Positions 1-11,324 of a stretch of DNA of 64,000 nucleotides are shown in pieces. Source of the stretch: Isoetes taiwanensis (taxonomy: Eukaryota > Streptophyta > Lycopodiopsida > Isoetales > Isoetaceae); contig JAJEKV010000004.1 of the NCBI GenBank assembly GCA_021234155.1, positions 6,016,109 to 6,080,108 on the forward strand. The letters run 5' to 3'. How positions within the stretch are numbered: position 1 is the stretch's first letter; the number at the start of each line of letters is the position of its first letter. The notes under the pieces were generated by a model, which saw only the letters and a list, made by a program, of their open reading frames with translations, made no database searches and was not told the DNA's origin. Both the position numbers and the translations under genes were made by a program.

Positions 1-200
1 ATTCTCAAAAAGTGGTTAGCACTCATACTAGAATCAAAGGTAGGCAAGGGAACAGGGACATTCAACTCAAACTGGTATGGCATGTTTTGAAGTAAGCTAG
101 TTGCGAAACTTGAAGGCAATGGCCTTTATCTGCAGTGATCTGATACATCAACATCCTCCAATGGTTCTGATTCTGCTGGAAATTTTTGCTTTGGAGCCAT
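1..200 (-). pseudogene. 5' end of Tat-type gag, running off the window
   Basis: First codons of a Ty3/gypsy Gag read on the minus strand, starting at the ATG at 198-200 (MAPKQKF, as in the full element at 24628-34794). The frame meets a TAA stop near 118-130, where other copies read on through RPLP, so this copy is defective or miscalled there. The rest of the element lies left of the window. The LTR at 242-2184 is its 5' LTR. Confidence 0.8.
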
Positions 201-220
201 GAGTTCTGAGATCCAGGAAG

Positions 221-238
221 ATCTCGGTAGGACCTCCA
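221..238 (-). promoter_or_regulatory. Putative tRNA primer-binding site
   Basis: On the minus strand the LTR ends in GGGTCAACA, then a 3-base spacer and TGGAGGTCCTACCGAG. A TGG-initial site just after an LTR is the usual position of a reverse-transcription primer site. The same block follows the LTR at 26577 and at 15437. I could not match it to a particular tRNA. Confidence 0.5.
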
Positions 239-241
239 AAA

Positions 242-2184
242 TGTTGACCCTAAACCTGGCTTAAAGGTCAACCACAAGGAACCAATTCAAGTTTTCACTC
301 AAATTGGGGTTAGAACCTCCTGATCACTTGAGGTGATCAGTCTATGCAAGGAAATCCCAAAAACAAGTTCAAAAAGTTTGAGTTCTATACCTTTCCCATT
401 TCCAAAAAATGGTACCTTTGCCAAAACAAATGTGGTGTCGAGGTGCAGATCGATCTTTTAAGTCAGATGCAATAGACTTGGTCAAAAAAGGGAAAAACCA
501 ACAGTAAAACCTCTGACCAAGTCAGAGACTTAATCTGTGAGTTATTCGAGCTCAAAGTGGGGTCAAATTTTGGTCAATAGAGGTCAAATGTAGAAAACAG
601 TGATCAGAAATTGAGATTTGGAGTTGCCAATCATCTTCTTGAGAAATTCCAAAGTAGATAGGTTGCAATGGTGCTAGGGAAGAGGGGCAATCAATCAAAT
701 CTTCATTTGGATGTGTAGAAGTATTTTTTGTGACTAGATTTGGCAAAATACAGTCAAAACTGTCCAAACCCGAGAGCAATTTTTTTGAATTTGAGCTATA
801 CTTGGTATTTTTGAATGATTCCAACTCCTTTGGTTTGCACAGGCCCTAAGAATAGATGGCAAGTGGTCCAAAAGAATAGAGAAACACACTAGAATTTTCT
901 GTAGAATATTTTGTAGCAAGAATTGTAGAATAACATATCAGAAATGGATTTGACAACTTGGCAATCGATTTGAATTGATATGGAGGCAAATATATCATGA
1001 TAACAGAATATAAGGATGCTTCATAGCTTTTAATCACAGGAAAATAATCTTCTCAAGTCAATAAATAATTTTTTGAAGGTAATGTCAACTAGATCTTGTG
1101 AATCCAATTGAGGAGAGCTCAAGAACTTCAAGGATCGTCCAGATCTTGCTCAGCAATGATCAATGTAGAATCTGAATACTTCTGGGCCTTCGAAAATGTC
1201 GAGATTGTGTTCCCCCTGTTTATAGTTTCAAATTTCGGTTCCAGTAGTTTCGGGTGATAAATTTAGGCTTAAATTGTTGCTTAAGTTCCGGAATCCAAGA
1301 ATAGATTGGTTGCAGGGAGAATGGAGCGCGGGATGGCGTGATTCGAGCTGGGTTTCCAATTTTAGGGTTCTTCAGCCGTATTTTCGCTTATTTTGCGCGA
1401 TACGGTTTCGTATTTCTGGAGGAATATGCCCTGTATATGCCGTATTTGGCCACTTAAAAAACTTGGCTAATGGTTTTAAGGCTTTTTCCATGGAATACCT
1501 AAAAAAAGGGTTATAACTTTTCAACCATGGGGAAGGATATCCACACGTGCAAAGGGATATAGAATCTTTAGAGCATCTTTTGACAAGGTTTAGGGTATAC
1601 CAAAGAGAGCATGATGGGGTAGGAATGGAGATAAAAGAAATCATTAAAGGCTAGTAGGAAGATAAGAATAGGAATGCAAAAGAGGGAAATAATAACCTTG
1701 CCACAAGGACTTGAAGTTTTTGAATAGTGACATTTGGAGGAATTGACAAGGGATTTGAGCAAAATGGTAGGTATGGCAAGGTGAGCATGGCAAGGAAATA
1801 GGCAATAGGTATGAAGGAGCAAATGCAAGAGTGAACAAAAGGGGGCATAAATATAGGAAAGGAGGCTAGGAAATTCCAAGGAGCAAGTAAGAATGGCTAG
1901 AGAATGAAACAAAATACCATGGGGTCTTCCAAACTTTGAACTTCCAATCTTCAAAAAATGCTTCTAGAGCATATTCTTGACTAAGCACTTTGGCCTTGAA
2001 TAGAGTACCTCATGTGAGTTTTGAACCTTAAGCTCTTGTTGACTTGAAGAATGAACATCCTTTGACCTCCACATCAACATTGAATGCCAAGAATCTTCCA
2101 AACTTTGACCTAGTATTCCAAGATTAGCTGACCTAGTTTTGAATGCACGGATCACAATTAGCATGTTGCCCTTTGGGGGCAACA
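242..2184 (-). repeat. Tat-family LTR shared by two elements
   Basis: A 1.94-kb LTR in minus orientation with TG...CA ends. Its element 5' end carries TGTTGCCC, five bases, GGGCAACA; its 3' end is GGGTCAACA. Gag of one element follows at 1-200, while the 3' untranslated region of another begins at 2185. One LTR therefore serves as the 5' LTR of the left element and the 3' LTR of the right one, the product expected from LTR-LTR recombination. A TATA-like box (CTATAAACAGG on the minus strand) lies near 1215-1225. Confidence 0.9.
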
Positions 2185-3061
2185 TCTCGCCAAAACAAGA
2201 AAAAGGCTGGTCCCCTCAGCCATATAATGTCAAGAATAAATAACTAGAGGGGTCTTCAACTTTGTACCAATGTGTCTATGATAGGATAAGAGTGCAAATG
2301 TTGGTGGAGTGAGTGTAATTGTGATGATGAAATGATGTGAATGGAATATGGTGAGTGAGAAAGGCAGAAATGAGTGTGAAAATGACAAGGTGATAATGGA
2401 ATGATAGTGAATGGAATAAAGTGAGTGAGAAGAGATAAGAGTGAATGTGAATATGACAAGATGATGATGAAATGGAGATGAAATGAGTGTACAAGTGTTT
2501 TGAAACTTCGCCAAAACAAGAAAATGTGTGTATCCCTCCTGATCTTCAACAAGTGCAGCTCTGCTGTGATGGTAAAGATGAATTGCAGAGTGCTTTTCTT
2601 CTTTAGGGAATGAGAACAAGAATAAGGAGTTCAGATGGAAGGTAGGGCCACTTATGACAGATGAAAAATATGGAGGAAGGGTGCACCTGTCATGGAAACA
2701 CATAAACCAATTAGTCTTAAAACCTTGCAACTCTGCTATGATGGTGAAGGTGATTTTGCAGAGTGCTGTTAAGGTATGGGAAAACAAGAATAGAGGGTTG
2801 GATGGATGGTAGGAAGGTTTAAAACAGGTGAATAAAAATGGAAGAAAGAATGCTCCTGCAAATGACACTTGGTAATCATTAGTATCAACCCTATTCTTGA
2901 GGTCACCTGCACTGCTACCTGGTCAAATCAACCTAAGAACATGAAACCAATTCTATTAGAGTAAGGTGCTCAAAGTCAGACTGTTCTATCTACTGAAATA
3001 GTGTGCTTAAAGATCTAACTGATTTAACTACTTTAAACCTACCATAAATCTCCAAACTTTT
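2185..3061 (-). other. 3' untranslated region of Tat element, copy 1
   Basis: Sequence between pol and the 3' LTR, conserved in four places in the window (also 5998-6885, 31971-32837 and 47369-48194). It contains two near-identical stem-loops, GCAACTCTGC with GCAGAGTGC, and a region of short CATT/CACT-type simple repeats. A 212-codon open frame (2230-2868) crosses it, but the frame is not kept in the other copies, so I do not call it a gene. Confidence 0.75.
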
Positions 3062-4612
3062 TTAATGAGAGAATAGGGACAAGCAAGCATGCTGGTCCCA
3101 ATACCTTTTCAGGTGCAAGATATTGATTGGATTTGGCGGTGGCATTCCTGAGGCAACCTCTTGTAGCCAATAAGAGTTAGTACCTGCAGGTTCCAATACT
3201 ACAAAGGGTCCTTCCCAAATATTGTCAAATTTGCCAGCTGAGTCTTCCTTTGACTTGTTCCATTTAAGTACAAGCTCTCCTTGCTTAAAAGTGCCTTGTA
3301 TTTTGTGTGCAGCCTTGAATGCAACCAGATCCTTGGCCTTTTTCAAAAAAATTGTATTCTCGACCTCCATCCTATATTCATCTAGGTGCAGCAAGGCATC
3401 CAATCTCTCCTGCAAGGCATGTTCAAAAGGTAAACATAATTTATAGGCTAACCTCAGGGAGGGCAACTCAAGTTCCACTGGTAAGACTGTCTCTATGCCA
3501 TAAACCAGGTTGAAGGGTGTATGATTTGTAGCTGTTTTGATAGTGACTCTATAAGCCCAAAGTGCATCCACTATTTTGACATGCCAATCTCTCTTGTTGA
3601 TCTCAACTGTCTTCTGCAAGATATTTTTCAACACTTTGTTAGTGGCTTCAGCTTGTCCATTACCTTGGGGATAGTATGAGGAGCTCTTGGTATGCTTGAC
3701 CTTCAAGATGTCTATCAAGTTAGTAATAACTTCATTAACAAAAGGCGTGCCCCTATTAGAATGCAACTGAAAAGGAATACCAAACCTGGAACAAACATAC
3801 TCATGTAAAAATCTTGCAGTTGTGGCAGCATTAGCCTGTCTCAAAGGTATAGCTTCTGCCCATTTAGTAAAATAATCTGTGGCCACAATGATATGCTGAT
3901 GTTGACCTGCAGAAGAAGGATTAATAGGGCCAATATAATCTAATCCCCAAATTTGAAAGGGCCCTGCAGATATGATGGGATTAAGGGCAGCTGGAAGTAA
4001 AATTCTTTTGCTAAAGATTTGGCATTGATGGCAAGTCTTTATAATATCATAACAATCTTTAAAAACAGTAGGCCAATAGTATCCAGACCTGAGAATCTTT
4101 TTTGCTGTAGTATCACCAGCAAAATGCCCTCCACAAATACCTTTGTGCATTTCCCTGATGATTAGAGCAGACACACTTTCACTCACACATCTCAACAAGA
4201 CTCCATCTCGGTTGACTTTGCACAAAACATTGTCTATCATCTTGAATTGTCTGCATTTATCCTTGAATCTCCTTTTTTGGTTTGAAGTGAGGTTTGAAGA
4301 GATAATTCCATGTTGTAAGAAGTCTCTGGTAGGTTGTTGCCACCCACCATCAGCTTGATCTTCTGAGTTAACTCTACATGAGCTACTACAAGTGAAATGT
4401 CAGCAGTATCCAACTCATCCTCATGGTCAAAAAATATATAAGGCAAATAAAGGCGGGCTTCGTACCAAATGTAATTCTTTTACAGAAATATCATAACTTT
4501 GCAACTTACAAGCCCACCTTTGGATTTTTGGCTTACTGGTTGCCTTACCAAATAGTAGACCAATTGGATTTTGCTTCATGTAGACTTGAACTTGACTTTT
4601 CAGGAGCAAGAT
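3062..4612 (-). pseudogene. Tat pol 3' part: degenerate RNase H and integrase, copy 1
   Basis: An intact 393-codon frame (3062-4240) encodes integrase: the CHQC half of the zinc site, the core GLDYIGP, the PQGNGQAEATNKV segment with the catalytic Glu, and a C-terminal domain ending in ILHLKRYWDQHACLSLF. A frameshift near 4240-4380 separates it from the end of the degenerate RNase H (SQVQVYMKQNPIGLLF). The second catalytic Asp is changed: HSNRGTP, with codon AAT at 3755-3757, where other copies read HSDRGTP. The enzyme should be inactive despite its long frame. Homology to pol stops abruptly near 4612, where foreign DNA begins. Confidence 0.9.
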
Positions 4613-5990
4613 CTCAATTGCCATGCAATGACTAGGGAAATTTGAAATTTGCAAAAGTTGACATGAACATGATGATGTGGCACTCCAGTGGTGACATGTC
4701 ATGCCAAGTAAGCAAGGCCAACTTTTGACTAGGCCAAACATTTAGAAAAAACTGTTCAACTTTGGTTTTTCATCGGGTAAGATGTGGATGATGTGGACAT
4801 GTCCATGACTACGCATTTTTGCAACAAATGGACAAAGCAAGTATGTTGGGTAGAGGGAATTTGGCAAAGGGAACTTCAAGGACTTAGAGCATCTTTTGTT
4901 GACTACTTGGACCTTGCATGCTTAATTTTGAATTCAAACTTCTTCCAGTGGAATCTTCGGCCATGTAAATGGCATGCTTTTCCAAGTCATACAAGGCAGA
5001 ACTTTGCGCGGATGCTACACTAGAGGGGAGAGGCCAGACCCCAAGAAGTTCCCAAGGCAGCCTTTCCTAGCGGCGCTCCTTCGGGAGGTTGTATACTAAT
5101 GCATCCCTTCCCATAGCTCGATTTCCCTATCTAATTATTGAATCCTCCGTCCAAGGACCCTGCTTCGAGCAGGTTCAAAAAAATCCAAGATCGGTCTGGG
5201 AGAACTTATCAAGCTACGAAGAAATCGTGTAGAAACCTATGTGTTTCTTTATTCGGGCAGTATAGGGGCTCCAAAATGGCAATTTGACTTTGCCACATCG
5301 TCCGGAATGAAAAACATTACCCTAGGGACCAAGTTACACGGTCAGTTTTGAAAATGAAAGAAACCGAACACTCTACATGGCAGTATTACACAGCCATCTC
5401 CTAGGCCAATTGACTACAAAAGTTCTGGACATAAGCTATTTTGGCGCTTCTTGGAGAAATGGTGGTCTTCTGCTCATGAAACTTGGTCCCCGGGGTAATG
5501 TCAACATTTTGAGTCCATTTGCAAAGCCATTTCACAATTCTGGAGTGGGAGAGTTGCCCGTCCTGGCCAGGGGCTTTTGGGAGAGGATTTTCGGGATGAG
5601 CTACTTCTTGGGTGTTGGGTTACTAGGTTACTGTAGGGTTTAAGTTATGGAGGTCGAGTTTTGGTCGTTTGCACTTGGGACATGGTCGAGAAATTGCACT
5701 TAAAAATGTGAAGTAATAGGAACTAACAGAATGGGGTTTGGATTTATCCTCCTCTCAATGTGGCAATTAGAAGTCAAGAGCGTCTTTTGCAGTAGCAAAA
5801 TTGTTTGGGATCATTCAGGATGGCCCATAGATTCAAACCCCACTTTTTCAGTACCCATGGCTCTACATGCATATTTGAGATGGTGCATCAAGTTATCCAT
5901 GAAAACGACCATGTTTCAGCCTCTGAAATGTAAACCATGTGTGTTGCTAGGTTTTTGAAGGGTTTACATTTTGGAGGTCAAGTTTTGGTC
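4613..5990. other. Non-Tat DNA inside the element, copy 1
   Basis: Sequence with no similarity to other Tat copies, joined directly to a broken pol frame. It recurs at about 8441-9803 as part of a tandem duplication. Short open frames (5377-5643, 5731-5958) have no recognisable domain. It may be an old insertion or a replacement of pol sequence; about 24 codons of the degenerate RNase H (LEERYTRIEK to INRQGH) are missing across the junction pair 4612/11325. Confidence 0.6.
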
Positions 5991-5994
5991 AAGT

Positions 5995-8900
5995 TTTGGG
6001 GGCAACATCTCGCCAAAACAAGAAAAAGGCTGGTCCCCTCAGCCATATAATGTCAAGAATAAATAACTAGAGGGGTCTTCAACTTTGTACCAATGTGTCT
6101 ATGATAGGATAAGAGTGCAAATGTTGGTGGAGTGAGTGTAATTGTGATGATGAAATGATGTGAATGGAATATGGTGAGTGAGAAAGGCAGAAATGAGTGT
6201 GAAAATGACAAGGTGATAATGGAATGATAGTGAATGGAATAAAGTGAGTGAGAAGAGATAAGAGTGAATGTGAATATGACAAGATGATGATGAAATGGAG
6301 ATGAAATGAGTGTACAAGTGTTTTGAAACTTCGCCAAAACAAGAAAATGTGTGTATCCCTCCTGATCTTCAACAAGTGCAGCTCTGTTGTGATGGTAAAG
6401 ATGAATTGCAGAGTGCTTTTCTTCTTTAGGGAATGAGAACAAGAATAAGGAGTTCAGATGGAAGGTAGGGCCACTTATGACAGATGAAAAATATGGAGGA
6501 AGGGTGCACCTGTCATGGAAACACATAAACCAATTAGTCTTAAAACCTTGCAACTCTGCTACGATGGTGAAGGTGATTTTGCAGAGTGCTGTTAAGGTAT
6601 GGGAAAACAAGAATAGAGGGTTGGATGGATGGTAGGAAGGTTTAAAACAGGTGAATAAAAATGGAAGAAAGAATGCTCCTGCAAATGACACTTGGTAATC
6701 ATTAGTATCAACCCTGTTCTTGAGGTCACCGCCCGCTACCGGTCAAATCAACCTAAGAACATGAAACCAATTCTATTAGAGTAAGGTGCTCAAAGTCAGA
6801 CTGTTCTATCTACTGAAATAGTGTGCTTAAAGATCTAACTGATTTAACTACTTTAAACCTACCATAAATCTCCAAACTTTTTTAATGAGAGAATAGGGAC
6901 AAGCGAGCATGCTAGTCCCAATACCTTTTCAGGTGCAAGATATTGATTGGATTTGGCAGTGGCATTCCTGAGGCAACCTCTTGTAGCCAATAAGAGTTAG
7001 TACCTGCAGGTTCCAATACTACAAAGGGTCCTTCCCAAATATTGTCAAATTTGCCAGCTGAGTCTTCCTTTGACTTGTTCCATTTAAGTACAAGCTCTCC
7101 TTGCTTAAAAGTGCCTTGTATTTTGTGTGCAGCCTTGAATGCAACCAGATCCTTGGCCTTTTTCAGCAAATTGGTATTCTCAGCCTCCATCCTATATTCA
7201 TCTAGGTGCAGCAAGGCATCCAATCTCTCCTGCAAGGCATGTTCAAAAGGTAAACATAATTTATAGGCTAACCTCAGGGAGGGCAACTCAAGTTCCACCG
7301 GTAAGAAGACGCCTCTATGCCATAAACCAGGTTGAAGGGTGTATGATTTGTAGCTGTTTTGATAGTGACTCTATAAGCCCAAAGTGCATCCACTATTTTG
7401 ACATGCCAATCTCTCTTGTTGATCTCAACTGTCTTCTGCAAGATATCTTTCAACACTTTGTTAGTGGCTTCAGCTTGTCCATTACCTTGGGGATAGTATG
7501 AGGAGCTCTTGGTATGCTTGACCTTCAAGATGTCCATCAAGTTAGTAATAACTTCATTAACAAAAGGCGTGCCCCTATCAGAATGCAACTGAAAAGGAAT
7601 ACCAAACCTGGAACAAACATACTCATGTAAAAATCTTGCGGTTTGTGGCAAGATTAGCCCTGTCTCAAAGGTATAGCTTCTGCCCATTTAGTAAAATAAT
7701 CTGTGGCCACAATGATATGCTGATGTTGACCTGCAGAAGAAGGATTAATAGGGCCAATATAATCTAATCCCCAAATTTGAAAGGGCCCTGCAGATATGAT
7801 GGGATTAAGGGCAGCTGGAAGTAAAATTCTTTTGCTAAAGATTTGGCATTGATGGCAAGTCTTTATAATATCATAACAATCTTTAAAAACAAGAGGCCAA
7901 TAGTATCCGGACACGAGAATCTTTTTTTTTCAGTAGTATCACCAAAGAAAATGCCCTCCACAAATACCTTTGTGCATTTTCCTGATGATTAGAGCAGACT
8001 CACTTTCACTCACACATCTCAACAAGACTCCATCTCGGTTGACTTTTATTGTCTATCATCTTGAATTGTCTGCATTTATCCTTGAATCTCCTTTTTTGGT
8101 TTGAAGTGAGGTTTGAAGAGATAATTCCATGTTGTAAGAAGTCTCTGATAGGTTGTTGCCACCCACCATCAGCTTGATCTTCTGAAGTTAACTCTACATG
8201 AGCTACTACAAGTGAAATGTCAGCAGTATCCAACTCATCCTCATGGTCAAAAAATATATAAGGCAAATAAAGGCGGGCTTCGTACCAAATGTAATTCTTT
8301 TACAGAAATATCATAACTTTGCAACTTACAAGCCCACCTTTGGATTTTTGGCTTACTGGTTGCCTTACCAAATAGTAGACCCATTGGATTTTGCTTCATG
8401 TAGACTTGAACTTGACTTTTCAGGAGCAAGACTTTTCTCAATTGCCATGCAATGACTAGGGAAATTTGAAATCTGCAAAAGTTGACATGAACATGATGAT
8501 GTGGCACTCCAGTGGTGACATGTCATGCCAAGTAAGCAAGGCCAACTTTTGACTAGGCCAAACATTTAGAAAAAAAAAACTTCAACTTTGGTTTTTCATC
8601 GGGTAAGATGTGGATGATGTGGACATGTCCATGACTACGCATTTTTGCAACAAATGGACAAAGCAAGTATGTTGGGTAGAGGGAATTTGGCAAAGGGAAC
8701 TTCAAGGACTTAGAGCATCTTTTGTTGACTACTTGGACCTTGCATGCTTAATTTTGAATTCAAACTTCTTCCAAAGGGAATCTTCGCCATGTAAATGGCA
8801 TGCTTTTCCAAGTCATACAAGGCGTAACTTTTGCGCCGGATGCTACACTAGAGGGGGAGAGGCCAGACCCAAGAAGTTCCCAAGGCAGCCTTTCCTAGCG

Positions 8901-9803
8901 GCTCCTTCCTGGAGGTTGTATACTAATGCATCCCTTCCCATAGCTCGATTTCCCTATCTAATTATTGAATCCTCCGTCCAAGGACCCTGCTTCGAACAGG
9001 TTCAAAAAAATCCAAGATCGGTCTGGGAGAACTTATCAAGCTACTTAAGAAATCGTGTAGAAACCTATGTGTTTTTTTTATTCGGCAAAGTGTAGGGGCT
9101 CCAAAATGGCAATTTGACTTTGCCACATCGTCCGTAATGAAAAACATTACCCTAGGGACCAAGTTACACGGCCAGTTTTGAAAACGAAAGAAACACGAAC
9201 ACTCTACATGGCAGTATTACGCAGCCACCTCCTAGGCCAATTGACTACAAAAGTGTTAGACATAAGCTACTTTGGCACTTCTTGGAGAAATGGCGGTCTT
9301 CTGCTCATGAAACTTGGTCCCCGAAGTAATATCGACGTTTTGAGTCCATTTGCAAAGCCATTTTATAGTTCTGGAGTGGGAGAGTTGCCCGTCCGTGGCC
9401 AGGGGCTTTTGGGAGAGGATTTTTGGGATGAGCTGCTTCTTGGGTGTTGGGTTACTAGGTTACTGTAGGGTTTAAGTTATGGAGGTCGAGTTTCGGTCGT
9501 TTGCTCGAGAAGTTGCAGTTGAAAAGCAATAGGAACTGATGGAATGGGGTTTCGATATATCCTCCTCTCAATGTGGCAATTAGAAGTCAAGAGCGTCTTT
9601 TGCAGTTGCAAAATAGTTTGGGATCATTCGGGATGGTCGATAGATTCAAACCCCACTTTTTCAGTACCCATGGCTCTACATGCATATTTGAGATGGTGCA
9701 TCAAGTTATCCATGAAAACGACCATGTTTCAGCCTCTGAAATGTAAACCATGTGTGTTGCTAGGTTTTTGAAGGGTTTACATTTTGGAGGTCAAGTTTTG
9801 GTC
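5995..9803. repeat. 3.8-kb tandem duplication of 2172-5990
   Basis: The two copies correspond base for base with an offset of 3823 near their starts. Copy 2 starts at the microhomology TTTGGGGG: it has the last bases of the LTR (GGGGGCAACA) but no LTR. It contains the 3' untranslated region, integrase, part of the degenerate RNase H and the foreign insert. Most differences between copies are small indels or changes at CTG/CAG sites. Confidence 0.9.
6912..8437 (-). pseudogene. Tat integrase and RNase H remnant, copy 2
   Basis: Same content as 3062-4612 but broken into about four frames (6912-7298, 7274-7687, 7654-7914, 8006-8437). This copy keeps the catalytic Asp (HSDRGTP), so the Asp-to-Asn change in copy 1 is private to that copy. 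The frame breaks near 7300, 7640, 7910-7945 and 8045 mostly fall on CTG/CAG sites and may partly be sequence errors. Confidence 0.85.
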
Positions 9804-11324
9804 TGTTACACTTGGGACGTAGCTGAGAAGTCGCAGTTGAGAACGCAAAGAAATTGGAAATAACGTAATGGAGTTTGGATCTGTCCTCCTCCCAGTGTGG
9901 CCAAGACTTGTTTCTGCAGCAGCAAGACATTATTTGGTAAGCCTTCCACAATTTATGCCTCAAGTTCGAAACCAACCGAAAAGGGCTAAGCACTGCGTAT
10001 TATGATGTAGATCCTGGTTCGAGCCTATTGGTCTTGTGTCATTTTGAGAAGTTTTCTCGCATTGTTCTATTTAGGTTATTACCTTTTTAGGATATCCTCT
10101 CACCCACCTTTAGGCATATTGTAACAGTTTGGGCATCCTAAAAATGTGGACTTGTATATGCCTAGTAAAATGCTTTGAGTTGTGTATTTTTGTTATACAT
10201 TTGTATTGGAGTTCAGAGACATGTGGAGATCGATGGAACATGTTGGACTTTTCGTAACCAACTTCCACTTACTTCAACTCATTCAAACCTAAAGTAGAGC
10301 ATTGTACCTACTTCTATTTATAGATTTTAGATATGAAAGGACCTCAGGTCTTCACATGTATAAGCACACACCCACACTATTGCGTTATTATCTAATATAA
10401 ATCTTTGTATAATTCTAAAATGGCACATACCTCACATGTATAAGCACATACCCACACTATTGCGTTATTATCTAATATAAATCTTTGTATAATTTTAAAA
10501 TGGCACATACTTGGATCCCCACACTCTGCTTCTAGAAACTAAGAAAATCCACTTGCCTTCATTCATATAGATCTACACAGTGTCACCAACTACTTTACCT
10601 TTGCATTATGAACCAGTGGATGTGATCAACAAACACCCATCCAGATACGATCACAAGAAATTGTAAACGAGGATGATGGAGACCTCAAGTTTTAGTAAAT
10701 GCGAAAGCATTACTTGAATGATATTAGAAGAACAAAAGTAGAATAAGAATTTCACAATATAAAAATTGAAACATTGACTATAATTATGGCAAAATTATAG
10801 GCGATGAAAGTTGGTAGGTCTACTTATTACTTATGTAGATTTGATATTTTGTCCTCCATAAGACTGAAAAGGACCTAAATTGTTATGAAGATTTTATTAT
10901 GATATCTAGTCATAAATTACTAAGGCCCAAAGAGCCTTGAACATCATGAAATGTTGACCTCGTTCGACGAATATAAGCTCTTAGTCCATTATATTGGTAG
11001 TTATACTTTATGGGAAAGTGGGCCTTTCTAGGAGGAAGTAAATGATACATGTGGCGTGGCAATCGAAATAAGATCTCTACGAGGAACATGTCTTAACAAT
11101 GTTGGAGTCATATAAACCTTGAGATTGACTGCAACAAACAGGTAAAATCAACATGAGATAATTGAGCAAGAAATGATAAAATAGAGGTGGAAGAAGCATT
11201 TGATAAGTTGGTTTGTGTCAGAAACATATTTGAATTATCCCGAGGAACTAGTCATATAGGCTACTATGGTTAGAAGGATTGGTTTGTTAGCTTTGTTAGT
11301 TATGCACATAGGGAAGCGAGCAAG
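9804..11324. other. No recognisable gene; AT-rich DNA between pol halves
   Basis: Continues the foreign insert beyond the duplicated part. I see no long frame or domain. The only structure is a direct tandem repeat at about 10352-10510. Homology to Tat pol resumes at about 11325 (minus strand, FASKQWSA). Confidence 0.6.
10352..10510. repeat. Two-copy tandem repeat, about 80-bp period
   Basis: The block CACATGTATAAGCACA, then CCCACACTATTGCGTT and TATCTAATATAAATCT, ending AAAATGGCACATAC, occurs twice head to tail with only a few differences. Confidence 0.9.

Noticed and set aside
2230-2868. 212-codon open frame after integrase, also at 6053-6691 and 32161-32712, in env position
   Set aside because: Composition is low-complexity (His/Ser/Phe/Thr) and follows simple repeats. 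The reading frame and start are not kept at 47400-48024 or in the plus-strand copy, where indels are not multiples of three. No signal or fusion features that I trust.
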